Of a DNA stretch of 64,000 nucleotides, positions 8,369 to 17,918 are shown in pieces (the stretch's first letter is position 1; every line of letters begins with the position of its first letter). This DNA is from Hyphomicrobiales bacterium (lineage in GTDB: Bacteria > Pseudomonadota > Alphaproteobacteria > Rhizobiales > Devosiaceae), in contig UCAU01000010.1 in NCBI GenBank assembly GCA_900470445.1, positions 1-64,000 of the forward strand, given 5' to 3'. A model generated the notes under the pieces. The model was not told the DNA's origin, made no database searches, and saw only the letters and a list, made by a program, of their open reading frames with translations. The translations under genes and the position numbers were made by a program.

Positions 8369-9461
8369 GGCCGGTTACCGTGTCGGTGCTGGCCAATCGC
8401 CTGGTGGTGGCGCTGTCGAATAAATGCGTCGTATCTGGCTGTGGCGCCAGCCACAATTCATCACCAACGCTCGCGGTCAGCCGCTGGCGGAGCAAAGCCG
8501 AAATCCGGTCCTCCCCCAATTGCACCACGACAAAGGTCTCCGAACCCGTCGGTTCGATGGTGGTGATCCTGCCGCCAATCCCCTCTCCGGGGTTTGACAG
8601 CATCAGATGTTCCGGCCGAATGCCCAGTGTCGCCGTCAGGCCGTCCGGCGCTCCCGCAGCAGCCTGGACGGGCAGACGGAAGCCGCTGCCGGTTTCAAAG
8701 ATCTGCTGGCCCTGGTGCTGGCGGACGGTGCCCTTGAGGAAATTCATGGCGGGCGACCCGATGAAGCTGGCCACAAACATATTGGCCGGGAAGTCGTAGA
8801 GATCGAGCGGCGTGCCGATCTGCTCCACGACGCCATCGCGCATGACCACGATCAGGTCCGCCATGGTCATGGCTTCGATCTGGTCGTGGGTCACATAGAT
8901 GGTCGTGGTCTTGAAGCGGGCATGCATGTCCTTGAGCTCGCCGCGCATCTGCACGCGCAGCTTGGCATCGAGATTGGACAGGGGTTCATCGAACAGGAAT
9001 ACTTGCGGCTGGCGCACGATGGCGCGACCCATGGCGACGCGCTGGCGCTGGCCACCGGACAGTTGCTTGGGGAAGCGCTGGAGATAATCAGTGAGGCCCA
9101 GAATGCGCGCAGCCTCGCCGACCCGTTGGTTGATTTCGGCCTTGGACTGCTTGGCCAAGCGTAGCGAGAAGCCCATATTCTCGGCGATGGTCATGTGCGG
9201 ATAGAGTGCATAATTCTGGAACACCATGGCGATGTCACGGTGCTTGGGCTCGACGTCGTTGATGACCCGACCGCCGATGGAAATTTCGCCCTTGTCGATG
9301 TCTTCGAGCCCCGCAATCATGCGCAGCAGGGTCGATTTTCCGCAACCCGAGGGACCCACGAGCACCACGAAAGCGCCATCGGGCACTTCGACATTGATGT
9401 TGCGGATAATGTCCGTGGGGCCAAAGGACTTGGCTACGTTGGTGATTTCTACGGCAGCCAT
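8361..9461 (-). CDS. Sugar ABC transporter ATP-binding protein (UgpC/MsmX type)
   Basis: ATPase of 366 residues with Walker A GPSGCGKS at 36-43, the Q-loop at MVFQNYALYPHM, signature LSGGQRQR at 134-141, Walker B VFLFDEP at 154-160 and YVTHDQIEAMT with the switch His. The C-terminal third is a TOBE/MalK-like regulatory domain (GIRPEHLMLS). ATG 9461 directly abuts the stop of the epimerase-like gene. It belongs to the carbohydrate importer formed with the two permeases and the binding protein upstream. Confidence 0.9.
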   Translation of the reverse strand: MAAVEITNVAKSFGPTDIIRNINVEVPDGAFVVLVGPSGCGKSTLLRMIAGLEDIDKGEISIGGRVINDVEPKHRDIAMVFQNYALYPHMTIAENMGFSLRLAKQSKAEINQRVGEAARILGLTDYLQRFPKQLSGGQRQRVAMGRAIVRQPQVFLFDEPLSNLDAKLRVQMRGELKDMHARFKTTTIYVTHDQIEAMTMADLIVVMRDGVVEQIGTPLDLYDFPANMFVASFIGSPAMNFLKGTVRQHQGQQIFETGSGFRLPVQAAAGAPDGLTATLGIRPEHLMLSNPGEGIGGRITTIEPTGSETFVVVQLGEDRISALLRQRLTASVGDELWLAPQPDTTHLFDSATTRRLASTDTVTGRG

Positions 9462-10709
9462 TTATGCACCTGTGCTGGTTTGGAGGGCGCTGTTCGCGCC
9501 CATGCGAGCGGCTGCCTCCACGGCTGCCAGAAGGCTGAGGCCGGTGTGGTAGCCGGGGTCAAGGTCGGGAGTGGCCGGAACGAAGTCGACGGGACCTTCG
9601 CTTGTCATCGTTTGATAGGCGATTGCGGGCTCGCCGCGCCAATAGGCATCGAAAAACGCCGCATGCGCCGTGCGCCAGATATCGAGAACGAACGCGTTGC
9701 CGGTGCGCTCATGGCACAAGGCGGCACTGCGGATGGTTTCGGGCAGTGACCACCACGGGCAGTAGCGACTGGTCGGCTTCCCAGTCGCCACGGACACGGT
9801 GAGCGCTACGCCCGGCCCATGAAAGCCTGCCTTGAAAGAGGCGATCAGAATGGCTTGCAGCTGTTCGATCAGGGATGCATCCGTATCGGGGGGCAGATAG
9901 TCGAGGGCAAAGCCGACAAATTCGATGCCGTGCCCGACATTGCAGGCATCCGATCCAGGTACGTTGCGCAACAGGCCCGAAGCGGGGTCGAGATACTGCT
10001 CAAGGACGTGGGCGATGAAGCGATCGGCAAAGCGGGCAGTGTCGGGCCGGCCAATGCGCTTGAGCATGCCGGCAGCGCCGAGCAGGATCATACGCGGGCC
10101 GAAATCGGCGGGCTGGTTGCCGGCAGTGTCGGCCGAGAGCGCCTGCCGCTCGTCCATCTGGAACCGCCCGCCTTCAATGGCGTCGATGAGCGCAGGAAGC
10201 TGGGCCAGGTAGTGATCAAGGCTCGGCCTGTCATAGCGGGCCGCAGCCGCGATCAGGCCCTTGAGAACGAAGATATCGGAATAGGTGTAGATTTTTGACG
10301 GCCGGGCCTGCGGCGCAGTGGCGCCATCTGGTCCGGCGACAACCGGCTCGAGGTTGGCGTCGTAACAGAAATAGGCATGGCCATGCGCTGACCAGAGCTG
10401 TTGCAGAATGCCGTAGAGCGGTCGTGCTGCCGCATCGATGGATGCGGTCAATTCAGAGTCGGACGCCGCGAAGAACGCGGCATGCGTCACCAGTGCTTCG
10501 AGGCCTCGGCCCTGAATCCAGCCATAGGTGAACTGAGGGCCGCGCAGACCATCGTCCGGCCCGTAGTCAGCCAGGGTGATGCTGTTCTGCTTGCTGTTCA
10601 GAAAGCCAGGGCCTAGCAGCGGGCGGGCCAGCAGCCAGCGCAGGCTGGCCCCATTGGCAGCGGCGTAGGTCTGGGCTGCCTGGTCGATGAAGCTTGCCGG
10701 ATCGCTCAT
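9462..10709 (-). CDS. AGE-fold protein (N-acylglucosamine 2-epimerase family)
   Basis: A 415-residue protein with the pattern of (alpha/alpha)6-barrel N-acylglucosamine 2-epimerase relatives. The motif CNVGHGIEFVGF at 256-267 corresponds to the family GHxIE element, RYCPWWSLPE at 315-324 to the WWP-E element, and GYHTG at 386-390 supplies the late histidine. Classical members interconvert GlcNAc and ManNAc; others act on glucose, mannose or cellobiose. It lies inside an importer operon beside nagA/nagB-type genes, which makes an amino-sugar substrate plausible. ATG 10709 overlaps the upstream permease stop by 4 bp. No signal peptide is present. The family call is fairly secure; the reaction is not. 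Confidence 0.7.
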   Translation of the reverse strand: MSDPASFIDQAAQTYAAANGASLRWLLARPLLGPGFLNSKQNSITLADYGPDDGLRGPQFTYGWIQGRGLEALVTHAAFFAASDSELTASIDAAARPLYGILQQLWSAHGHAYFCYDANLEPVVAGPDGATAPQARPSKIYTYSDIFVLKGLIAAAARYDRPSLDHYLAQLPALIDAIEGGRFQMDERQALSADTAGNQPADFGPRMILLGAAGMLKRIGRPDTARFADRFIAHVLEQYLDPASGLLRNVPGSDACNVGHGIEFVGFALDYLPPDTDASLIEQLQAILIASFKAGFHGPGVALTVSVATGKPTSRYCPWWSLPETIRSAALCHERTGNAFVLDIWRTAHAAFFDAYWRGEPAIAYQTMTSEGPVDFVPATPDLDPGYHTGLSLLAAVEAAARMGANSALQTSTGA

Positions 10710-11572
10710 TCCTTGAGCCCGGTGCTGGCGACGCCCTGAACGAAGTTGCGGCGCAGGATGACGAAGAGGCTGATCGAAGGGATGAGCACCAGTGCCGATG
10801 CGGCGCTGAGGCGGCCCAGATCGACGGTGAACCCGGTCTGGAACAGGGCCAGCCCCACCTCGATCGTGTAGGCCTCGCGATTGGTAGCGACGATCATCGG
10901 CCAGGCAAAGGCGGTCCAGGCCTGGAAGAACGCCAACACGCCAAGCGCCCCGAGAGCACCGCGCAGCAGCGGCAAGACGATGCGGAAGAATATCCAGAGC
11001 TCACCCGCACCGTCGATGCGCGCGGCTTCCAGCAGTTCGTCGGGAATGGAATGGATGACGTTCTGCCGGATCAGAAAGATGCCGAAGCTCATGACCAGAT
11101 AGCCGAGCAGCAATCCCCAGATGCTATTGAGGATGCCCAGGCTTTGGGCCTGGAAATAGAGCGGGATCATGTAGACTTCGAACGGCACGATGGCGGTCGC
11201 CAGCACCAGAGCGAAGATCACGTTGAGCGAGCGATAGCGGAACTTGGCGAGGATGTACCCGGCGATGGAGGAGGTCGCCAGGATCGCCAGGGTCGACAGC
11301 ACCGCGAACAGGATGCTGTTGAAGATCCAGCGCAATAGCGGGGTGTCCTGCAGGACGGCCGCGAAATTGTCGATCGTGGGGTTGGCCGGAATAATGGTGG
11401 GCGGCCAGGCGAGCATTTCCTGGGGCGTCTTGAAGCCGTTGGAGACAAGAAACACCAACGGGAGCAGCATCAGCAGGCTGAACACCAGCAATATGAGGTC
11501 GATGCTGCGATCGACGAGCAGCTTGCGCATGCGGCGGCGCTTGCCGCTTTGGGTCGAAGGATTGGCACTCAT
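10706..11572 (-). CDS. Sugar ABC transporter permease, MalG-like
   Basis: Inner-membrane permease of 288 residues with about six transmembrane segments and the EAA loop LLEAARIDGAGELWIFF...LPLLRG. The start is ATG 11572 (MSANPSTQ), which overlaps the stop of the MalF-like gene in an ATGA junction. The reading frame is open further upstream, but that sequence is only an out-of-frame copy of the neighbour. It pairs with the permease at 11569-12495. Confidence 0.9.
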   Translation of the reverse strand: MSANPSTQSGKRRRMRKLLVDRSIDLILLVFSLLMLLPLVFLVSNGFKTPQEMLAWPPTIIPANPTIDNFAAVLQDTPLLRWIFNSILFAVLSTLAILATSSIAGYILAKFRYRSLNVIFALVLATAIVPFEVYMIPLYFQAQSLGILNSIWGLLLGYLVMSFGIFLIRQNVIHSIPDELLEAARIDGAGELWIFFRIVLPLLRGALGALGVLAFFQAWTAFAWPMIVATNREAYTIEVGLALFQTGFTVDLGRLSAASALVLIPSISLFVILRRNFVQGVASTGLKE

Positions 11573-12495
11573 GCACGCCCCCTTTCCCGCAACAGGGAGA
11601 ACTGGATGAGCGTCAGCACCAGCACGATAACGAGGAGGACCACCGCCTCGGACGCGGCATAGCCGACGCGGTAATTGCGGAAGCTGTTTTCCAGCATGTC
11701 GAGCACCAGCACGCGCACCTGCCGGCCCGGCGCGCCCTGTGCGTCCGAGGCCAGCACGAAGGCCTGGGCATAGACGTTGAAGCCGGACACCAGGGTCACC
11801 ACCGACACGTAAAGCGTGATGGGCTTGAGCATCGGGATCGAGAGGAACCAGAATGATTGGGGACCTGATGCGCCATCCAGCTTGGCGGCCTCGAACAGGG
11901 ATACCGGCAGGCTTTTGAAGCCCACGAGATAGATCAACACGGCATAGCCGAGCGCCTGCCATGAACACAGCACGATGACGCTGATCACCGAGAGGGTCGG
12001 ATCGAACAGCCATGCCTGAGGCTCGAAACCGAAAAAGGTCAGGACCGCGTTGAGTGGCCCGAGCCGGGCATCGAAAATCCATTTCCAGGCCATGGCCGCA
12101 GGCACCAGCGACACCACATGCGGCAGGAAGATAGCCGTCTCGTAAAAGCCCGATGCCCGCGAACGCGTCCGGTAGTGGATCATTGCCGCCAGCACCATGG
12201 CGGTGGGGATGGTGATGATCAGCACGCCGAAGGCAATGATGGTGGTGTTCAGCAGTGCTTCATGAAACAGGCGGTCGCTCATCAGCTCCTGGAAATTGGC
12301 CAGACCGATGAAGGGCTTGTTCTTGGAGAGAATGTCCCATTTGTGCAGGCTCAGCCGCAGGGTCTCAAAAATGGGATACATGCGCAGCCAGGCAAAGAGC
12401 GCCAGCGTGGGCAGGATGGCGAGGATCGCAAAGAGCCATCTCTTGCGCCGCAGCATTGCATTCTCCGCTGATGGAGCCTGGGAGGCCGAGGCCAT
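11569..12495 (-). CDS. Sugar ABC transporter permease, MalF-like
   Basis: Permease of 308 residues. Hydrophobic segments begin at about residue 20 (WLFAILAILPTLALFAWL), and the EAA loop is SLFEAAKLDGASGPQSFWFLSIPML. It overlaps the MalG-like gene by 4 bp and follows the binding-protein gene by 30 bp. Together they form the channel of the carbohydrate importer. Confidence 0.9.
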   Translation of the reverse strand: MASASQAPSAENAMLRRKRWLFAILAILPTLALFAWLRMYPIFETLRLSLHKWDILSKNKPFIGLANFQELMSDRLFHEALLNTTIIAFGVLIITIPTAMVLAAMIHYRTRSRASGFYETAIFLPHVVSLVPAAMAWKWIFDARLGPLNAVLTFFGFEPQAWLFDPTLSVISVIVLCSWQALGYAVLIYLVGFKSLPVSLFEAAKLDGASGPQSFWFLSIPMLKPITLYVSVVTLVSGFNVYAQAFVLASDAQGAPGRQVRVLVLDMLENSFRNYRVGYAASEAVVLLVIVLVLTLIQFSLLRERGRA

Positions 12496-12525
12496 CCCAG
12501 GCAGGTTGGCACATGGAGCTCTGGT

Positions 12526-13842
12526 TTATTCCGCCAGCAGCCCTTCACGTTGCAGCAGGGCGTTGATCTCGTCCTGCATGGCGACCAGCACGGCGTCGAT
12601 CGCTGCATCGTCGCTCGCCAGAGCGGGATTGGCGAATGCCTCGGTCAGCCGCGCCGCGGTCCGAGTGAGGATTTCTTCCACCGGACCGATATTGGGCAAT
12701 GAGAAGAACTCGTAGGTGTCCGGATAATCAACGAACGCCGCCAAAGCCGGTTTGCCCTTGAGGATCGCGCTGTAGTCCAGGCCGGAACGGTTGGGCAGCC
12801 AGCCCACATTGTCCAGAAGCCACAGCAGGTTGTCGGGCTCGTTGGCGGCCTTTGCAAAGGCCCATGCGGCTTCCGCCTCCGCGCCCTCGCCGCTGATCCA
12901 CAGCGATACAGGCGCCACGATCGAGCCGCGCGGCAGTGTGGCCGTGGCATAGGAGAGGTCCGGTGCCTTGGCGGCGATATCGCCGATGACCCAGGATTCC
13001 CGGATGAACATCGCGGTCTGTTCACGCTCGAATGCCTCGGCATCGGCCGGCATTTCGATCGTTACGGTCTTGAGCGTATGAACATTCTCCAGATATTGCT
13101 TGAGCGCGGCGCGGCCTTGCTCGTTGGCAAAGTCAGCCTTCCACTTACCGGCGGCATCCTGCTCGACCAGGCTCTCGCCGTACTGGAACATATTGATCCA
13201 GAACTTTTCGGCAATGCCTTGGCCACCGCCGGACAGACGCAGGCTCCAGCCGGACACGGTGGGCGCGCCGTTGGCGTCCCGCTGGGTCAGCGCCTCGGCG
13301 TATTTCGTGTAGTCGGCCATGTCAGCCGGTGGTTCGGTCAGGCCGGCCGCCTCGAACATTTTGGTGTTGTAGTAGAGGGCGCTCTGACCACGGAAGAGCG
13401 GCAGTCCATAGACGGTGCCGTCATAGCTGGCCGAGTCGCGGAAGAAATCGTTGAAATTGGCGGGATCCTGCACGAAAGCCGCAATATCGTCGGGAGCCGC
13501 GTTGAACAGGCCGTTTTCCAGATAGCGTGTTGCAGTGGAGGTACCGAGCTCGATGACCTCCGCGGCCTCGCCCGATGTCAGCCCCAGCGCCAGGCGCTTT
13601 TCGTGCTCGCGCAGCGCGATGGCTTCCACCTTGACGCTGAGGTCGGGGTGTTGTGCCTTCATGCCTTCGGCGACGTGTTCATAGAACGGCGCCAATTCCG
13701 GATAGCCGCTCCAGACGCGGATTTCCTGGGCGCTGACGGCGGGCGCTGCAGCGACTGCGGCAAAGCCCATCACTGACCCGAGCAGTGCTAGCCGGAGTGC
13801 ACTCGCCGGCAAATGGCGGCGTAGCTTCGATACGCTTGTCAT
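12526..13842 (-). CDS. Sugar ABC transporter substrate-binding protein
   Basis: Extracytoplasmic binding protein of 438 residues with a long Sec signal peptide (about residues 1-38, ending PAVSAQ). The family 1 sugar-binding pattern is visible in LPLFRGQSALYYNTKMFEAAGL and AMFIRESW. It is the first gene of a six-gene unit (binding protein, two permeases, AGE protein, ATPase, oxidoreductase). Its promoter region carries a LacI-type operator at 13898-13911. The ligand is probably an amino sugar or a derivative, judged from the linked NagA/NagB genes and the shared operator. Confidence 0.88.
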   Translation of the reverse strand: MTSVSKLRRHLPASALRLALLGSVMGFAAVAAAPAVSAQEIRVWSGYPELAPFYEHVAEGMKAQHPDLSVKVEAIALREHEKRLALGLTSGEAAEVIELGTSTATRYLENGLFNAAPDDIAAFVQDPANFNDFFRDSASYDGTVYGLPLFRGQSALYYNTKMFEAAGLTEPPADMADYTKYAEALTQRDANGAPTVSGWSLRLSGGGQGIAEKFWINMFQYGESLVEQDAAGKWKADFANEQGRAALKQYLENVHTLKTVTIEMPADAEAFEREQTAMFIRESWVIGDIAAKAPDLSYATATLPRGSIVAPVSLWISGEGAEAEAAWAFAKAANEPDNLLWLLDNVGWLPNRSGLDYSAILKGKPALAAFVDYPDTYEFFSLPNIGPVEEILTRTAARLTEAFANPALASDDAAIDAVLVAMQDEINALLQREGLLAE

Positions 13843-13894
13843 GAAAGTTCCCCTTGTTTCGCTCGTTCCCTACACAGGCGATGACGAGAGTTTG

Positions 13895-15166
13895 TTATGC
13901 AACCGGTTGCGCTGTCAAGTGGCGTTCACTGAGCAATGAGCGCGCAGTCTCCGCCAGCGCCTCGGCTGAACCTGGGGCAAAAGTACCCGGCATGCCGATG
14001 AAACGGTGGGCCTCATCCACCTCATAGCCGCCGAACGCAAACTCGCTGCGCGGTGGGATGTAGCCGGGCGTACCCTCGGCGTAGGCGAGCACGAATGCCG
14101 GCCGTTCCCCGCAGGCGCTGCGCACCGACAGACCCGTCTCGCTGAAGATTTCCCCTGGCATGGCTACGATGGGAATGCCGCCCCAATCGAGCAGGCTGAC
14201 CCGGGCGCGCCAGCTACCCGGCGCCACATCGCGATTGCGTTCGGCCCACTCGATCCAGTGCCCGAGCAGAGTGGCTCGTACCGGTTCGGCCGTTTGTTGT
14301 TCGAGGCGCCAACGCGCAGCCAGGTCCGGCAGAGGCGCTTCTTCGAGGCGCGTCAATGCCAGTTCCAACTCACGATGCGCAGCACCGACGATGTCGGTCG
14401 CGGCTTGCTCGCCAGCTTCAATTGCCGCTGCGGCGATGCGCTCCCCCAGACGCTGCGCCGTGGCAAAGGTGCGGGCGCTGTTGGCCGCCAGAGTCCAGGA
14501 TGCCTGGGCCGTGTGGCCGGTATTGGCATCGCCGGCGCAGCCGGTGAGAAACAGCGCAACTGCCCCGGGATGCGCGGTCTCCAGCGCCTGGCGAACATAG
14601 AATGGATAGTCTGCCGTCATAAGAAGATTGTCCGCGGCCAGCACCACTGGGTGGCAGGCATAGGACGCCATCACTGCAATGTAGCGCCCGTCTGCATCTC
14701 GAATGCGGATCATTGGTACGGATCGGTCCAAGGGACCATCAACGTGCCGCCGGTTCCAGGCCACACCAGGATCTCCGCCCATGCCCGCGGCAATTGTCGC
14801 GGGTCGCCTGTTTGCATAGGCCAGTCGCAGCGCCTCGACAGCACCGTCCTCGATCTGCTGCAGGAATGCAGGATCGCTGGTCCGGCCCAGTCGCCCCTTC
14901 ATGGATACCGGCGCACCATGGGTATGGGTGGCCGCCACGATGATCCTGTCATCCGGCAGGGGACTGCGCTGGCGGATCCGGGCCGCCATGTCCTCGTGCA
15001 AGCCGATCACGTCGAGGACCACTATGGCCGTGTCTTCGACTACAATTGCCCGCGCCGTCAGCGGGTCATGCGTGCCCGTCGCCGGCATGGTCCGCGCCGC
15101 AAAGCCCGCCAGATGCAGCCCCGCTGCTGGCGTTATGTCGACACTCGCCGCCCCCGCACGGATCAT
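13895..15166 (-). CDS. Neutral/alkaline ceramidase N-terminal domain-like hydrolase
   Basis: A 423-residue protein with the pattern of the neutral/alkaline non-lysosomal ceramidase N-terminal domain: GAASVDITPAAG at 5-16, the metal-binding THTHGAP at 80-86, a later YACHPVVL histidine and GCAGDAN. True ceramidases are secreted zinc amidases of 600 residues or more. This protein is shorter and has no signal peptide, so it is probably cytoplasmic and acts on a smaller N-acyl substrate. It overlaps the nagA gene by 4 bp (ATGA). Within this operon an N-acylated sugar is a reasonable but unproven substrate. Confidence 0.7.
   Translation of the reverse strand: MIRAGAASVDITPAAGLHLAGFAARTMPATGTHDPLTARAIVVEDTAIVVLDVIGLHEDMAARIRQRSPLPDDRIIVAATHTHGAPVSMKGRLGRTSDPAFLQQIEDGAVEALRLAYANRRPATIAAGMGGDPGVAWNRRHVDGPLDRSVPMIRIRDADGRYIAVMASYACHPVVLAADNLLMTADYPFYVRQALETAHPGAVALFLTGCAGDANTGHTAQASWTLAANSARTFATAQRLGERIAAAAIEAGEQAATDIVGAAHRELELALTRLEEAPLPDLAARWRLEQQTAEPVRATLLGHWIEWAERNRDVAPGSWRARVSLLDWGGIPIVAMPGEIFSETGLSVRSACGERPAFVLAYAEGTPGYIPPRSEFAFGGYEVDEAHRFIGMPGTFAPGSAEALAETARSLLSERHLTAQPVA
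13898..13918 (-). promoter_or_regulatory. LacI-type operator with -35 element before the sugar-importer operon
   Basis: TGCAACCGGTTGCG at 13898-13911 matches the perfect palindrome at 17928-17941 in 13 of 14 bases. On the minus strand TTGACA (13918-13913) lies 2 bp before it, so the operator fills the -35/-10 spacer; the -10 itself is weak. The operator overlaps the last codons of the ceramidase-like gene. It marks a second transcription unit starting at the binding-protein gene. Confidence 0.75.
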
Positions 15167-16314
15167 GCCGAAACCCTCTCGCCGCCCAGGAAAACGTCTT
15201 CAATCGTCAGCTTTTCGTCGCCCGGCGCCCAGGAAAACAGCGTGATATCGGCGCGTTGACCCGGAGCGAGCACACCCCTGCCGCCCACGAAACGTCCCGG
15301 ATTGCGGGTCGCCAAATTCAACGCCTGCACCAACGAAATTTCCCCCGCCTTGATGGCGTGGGCGATATTGCGGTCCAGCAAATGCCCTGCCCCCGCCAGA
15401 TAAGGCGTATCGGCAACGCTGAGCCGCCCATCCGCAGACACATCCACGTCCCCGCCAATGGCGCTTCGATAGCGCCCGGGCTGCTGCCCACCCAAAGCGG
15501 CTGCGTCAGAAACCAGTATCGATTTGTCCAATGTCTTGGCCCGCAGCATGGCCTTGAGCGTTGATGCGGGTAAATGATGCCCGTCCGCAATGAAACTGGC
15601 CGTCAGTCGATCGTCCGATAGTTGCGTCCAGATAAAGTTGGGGTGACGCGGCAGCATGCTGGCAGCGCCATTGCCGAGATGGGTCGACAGGCTCGCCCCT
15701 GCGTCCACCGCCGCAGTGATCTGCTCCGGTGTTGCGCCAGTGTGGCCAATCGACACCAGCACGCCTTGGGCGGTCAGTGCCTCAATATAGGCTTGCGCCT
15801 CCACATAATGCGGCGACAAAGTCACCAGCCCAACCATGCCCTCGGCGGCGCTCTGCCATCGGGCGAATTCATCGATGCTTGGGGGACGCACATGCTCGAG
15901 CGGGTGCGCACCGCGCGGGCCATCTGCCGGGTCGAGCGAGGGTCCTTCGACATGCACGAACGCGATCATCTCGGCTAGAAGCGGGCTTTCACGCCTGGCC
16001 GCGGCAATGGCGCTCAGGGCTTCGCATAAGGATTGCTCGCTTGCGGTGATAAGCGTCGGCGCAAAGCAGGTAACGCCCGCCCCAAGCAGGTGACGCGCCA
16101 GTTGCTCAAGTGTTTGCAAACTCGGTACGCCGGCGTTCAGATCGTGTCCGGCATAGCCATTCACCTGCAGATCGACGAATCCGGCGGACAGAAACGGCGC
16201 CGCGTCGTCGACTGCGGTGGGACCCATGGCGACGATGCGTCCCTCGCGGCATTCTATGGCGATCCCCTGCCCGTTTGCCGGATCGCGCCCAACAATGCGG
16301 GCAGCTTTGCTCAC
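15163..16314 (-). CDS. nagA: N-acetylglucosamine-6-phosphate deacetylase
   Basis: Amidohydrolase-fold enzyme of 383 residues that removes acetate from GlcNAc-6-phosphate. The metal and substrate positions typical of NagA are visible: Glu123 (HVEGP), His191 (SIGHTGA), His212 (STHLGNGA) and the catalytic Asp270 (LVSDAAAL). The early motif is FVDLQVNGYAG. THLGNGA replaces the classical THLYNAM, so it belongs to a divergent branch and could accept a different N-acyl hexosamine phosphate. The start is GTG 16314, overlapping the SIS gene stop by 4 bp. It would feed glucosamine-6-phosphate to the NagB encoded two genes upstream. Confidence 0.85.
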   Translation of the reverse strand: MSKAARIVGRDPANGQGIAIECREGRIVAMGPTAVDDAAPFLSAGFVDLQVNGYAGHDLNAGVPSLQTLEQLARHLLGAGVTCFAPTLITASEQSLCEALSAIAAARRESPLLAEMIAFVHVEGPSLDPADGPRGAHPLEHVRPPSIDEFARWQSAAEGMVGLVTLSPHYVEAQAYIEALTAQGVLVSIGHTGATPEQITAAVDAGASLSTHLGNGAASMLPRHPNFIWTQLSDDRLTASFIADGHHLPASTLKAMLRAKTLDKSILVSDAAALGGQQPGRYRSAIGGDVDVSADGRLSVADTPYLAGAGHLLDRNIAHAIKAGEISLVQALNLATRNPGRFVGGRGVLAPGQRADITLFSWAPGDEKLTIEDVFLGGERVSA

Positions 16315-17090
16315 AGCCAGCGCACCCGATCGCGGAACCGCGCCAGGAACCGGCCATTGGCTTGGTCGCCGCCCGGCGCGTTGCCGCTGCGCCAGATCGG
16401 CGGTTCGACGCCCCGCTCCGCCAACTTGGCTACGGTACGAATTACCAGACAGTTGAGCGCGAAAGCGTTGGCGAAAGTGGAAACCGCCGCAATGCTCTCG
16501 CCGACGCCATCGACCCTCACCAGGGCATCACCGATCGGCACCTTGGTGTCGATCGCGATATCAACGATATCGTGCAGGTTCTGTCGGGTCGGGTGCCGCG
16601 CCGGGTGGGTTGGCGCGCTCCCATTGGCATGGGCGTGTGAATTGAAGCCGATCAGGAACGCTCCACGCCCGCGCGCGGCTATGGCAGCGTCGATCAACGC
16701 AGCGTTGATGCCATAAGCATTGGTGAGAAGCAGCAGATCGCCCTCGCCGAGGCGCTGATCGTCGATGACGACCTTGCCGTAGCCCGGCGTTCGCTCCACG
16801 GCCATGGAGCGCAGCGCGCCGTTGGACAGCAGCGTGCCTTCGTCCAGAATGGCGCTGACATGCATCAGCCCGCCGGCACGGAAAAATATCTCCTGGGCCG
16901 CCAGATTGGAATGTCCGCCCGGGCCGTAGACGTAGACCAGTCGATCGGCCTCCACCTGGTCGGCCACCCGTGCCGCGGCTCGATCGAGGGCATCGCGCTC
17001 CTCAACCAGAATGGACTGCATCAGGGCGGTAACATCCGACAGATAGCCCGCGCACAAGGCATCGGCATCGATCACGGAATTATTGGACAT
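16311..17090 (-). CDS. SIS domain sugar-isomerase-like protein (UPF0309 type)
   Basis: A 259-residue SIS-fold protein starting at ATG 17090 (MSNNSVID), which overlaps the end of nagB by 11 bp. The phosphosugar-binding strand-loop VYVYGPGGHSNLAAQEIFFRAGG is at about 52-74, with a second half LLLLTNAYGINAALIDAA. The pattern resembles the uncharacterised UPF0309 SIS proteins that accompany amino-sugar phosphate genes. It may isomerise or bind a hexosamine phosphate. No kinase is encoded nearby, so how its phosphosugar arises is open. Confidence 0.72.
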   Translation of the reverse strand: MSNNSVIDADALCAGYLSDVTALMQSILVEERDALDRAAARVADQVEADRLVYVYGPGGHSNLAAQEIFFRAGGLMHVSAILDEGTLLSNGALRSMAVERTPGYGKVVIDDQRLGEGDLLLLTNAYGINAALIDAAIAARGRGAFLIGFNSHAHANGSAPTHPARHPTRQNLHDIVDIAIDTKVPIGDALVRVDGVGESIAAVSTFANAFALNCLVIRTVAKLAERGVEPPIWRSGNAPGGDQANGRFLARFRDRVRWL

Positions 17091-17814
17091 CGGGGTCGGA
17101 CTCCGCATCAAGGTAGAGGCTGCAATCGGGATGCTGGCGCAGGATGCTGGCCGGGCACTCGGTGCTGATCGGACCATAAAGAGACGCGCGCACCGCGTCC
17201 CGCTTCAACTGACCAGGCACTACGCAAAAAAGCCGGCCGGCACGTGTCAGGCGCGGCACCGTAAGGGAAATTGCCTGTTCAGGAACATCATCAAAATTGG
17301 CGAAACAATCGTCGTCGACCTGTTGCTGGCGGCATTGTTCATCGAGGGTAACCACCTTGACGTCCAGAGGATCGGCAAAGTCGGCAACCGGAGGATCATT
17401 GAAGGCAATGTGCCCGTTGACCCCGATTCCCAGGCAGACAAAGTCGATCGGCGCCGCAGCCAATAATTGTGCATATCGCGCCGCCGCGGCCGAGGCGTCA
17501 GGCTCAGGAACAATGTGATGTACCTGGGCAAACGGCACGCGATCGAACAGATTGTTATCAAGCCATTTGGCGAAGCGCTCAGGCGCGTCGGGCGCAAGGC
17601 CGATATATTCATCCATGTGAAAGGCAGTTACCCGCGTCCAGTCGATACCCTCGGCGGCGCACAATGAGGCCAGCATCTGGGCCTGGCTGGGTGCGGCAGC
17701 GAAAACCATGCGCACATGCTGTTGGCGTGCCAGCGCCTCACGCAGGGCATCGGCAATATCCTGAGCCGCCGCCTCGCCCATCAGCGCTCTGGTGGCAAAG
17801 GACTGAACGCTCAT
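17080..17814 (-). CDS. nagB: Glucosamine-6-phosphate deaminase family protein
   Basis: Converts glucosamine-6-phosphate to fructose-6-phosphate and ammonia. FHMDEYIGL at 65-73 carries the catalytic Asp, and LGIGVNGHIAFNDP at 128-141 carries the ring-opening His135. The position that is Glu in the Escherichia coli enzyme is Asp here (FNDP). I chose ATG 17814 (244 residues), with AAGG 8 bp upstream. The frame is open to an ATG at 17919, but the -10 of the promoter occupies 17919-17924, so transcription starts after it; a TTG at 17862 behind GGAGG is the alternative. It is the first gene of the four-gene nagB-SIS-nagA-ceramidase-like unit. Confidence 0.8.
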   Translation of the reverse strand: MSVQSFATRALMGEAAAQDIADALREALARQQHVRMVFAAAPSQAQMLASLCAAEGIDWTRVTAFHMDEYIGLAPDAPERFAKWLDNNLFDRVPFAQVHHIVPEPDASAAAARYAQLLAAAPIDFVCLGIGVNGHIAFNDPPVADFADPLDVKVVTLDEQCRQQQVDDDCFANFDDVPEQAISLTVPRLTRAGRLFCVVPGQLKRDAVRASLYGPISTECPASILRQHPDCSLYLDAESDPDVQ

Positions 17815-17918
17815 CAGGCCAGCCTTGCGGGTGGTGTTTGCCCGGGTTGAAGCATCAAGCGTCAAAAAAACCTCCACACGCCGGGCCTTGATGGAATGGG
17901 GCACCCAGCTTTCAGGCA

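Noticed and set aside
10706..12082. Extension of the MalG-like permease to 458 residues
   Set aside because: The extra N-terminal part is an out-of-frame reading of the MalF-like gene, and ATG 11572 overlaps its stop in a normal ATGA junction.
14006..15259. A 417-codon plus-strand frame opposite the ceramidase-like gene
   Set aside because: The minus-strand protein has recognisable family motifs and operon overlaps; the plus frame is compositionally typical of a shadow.
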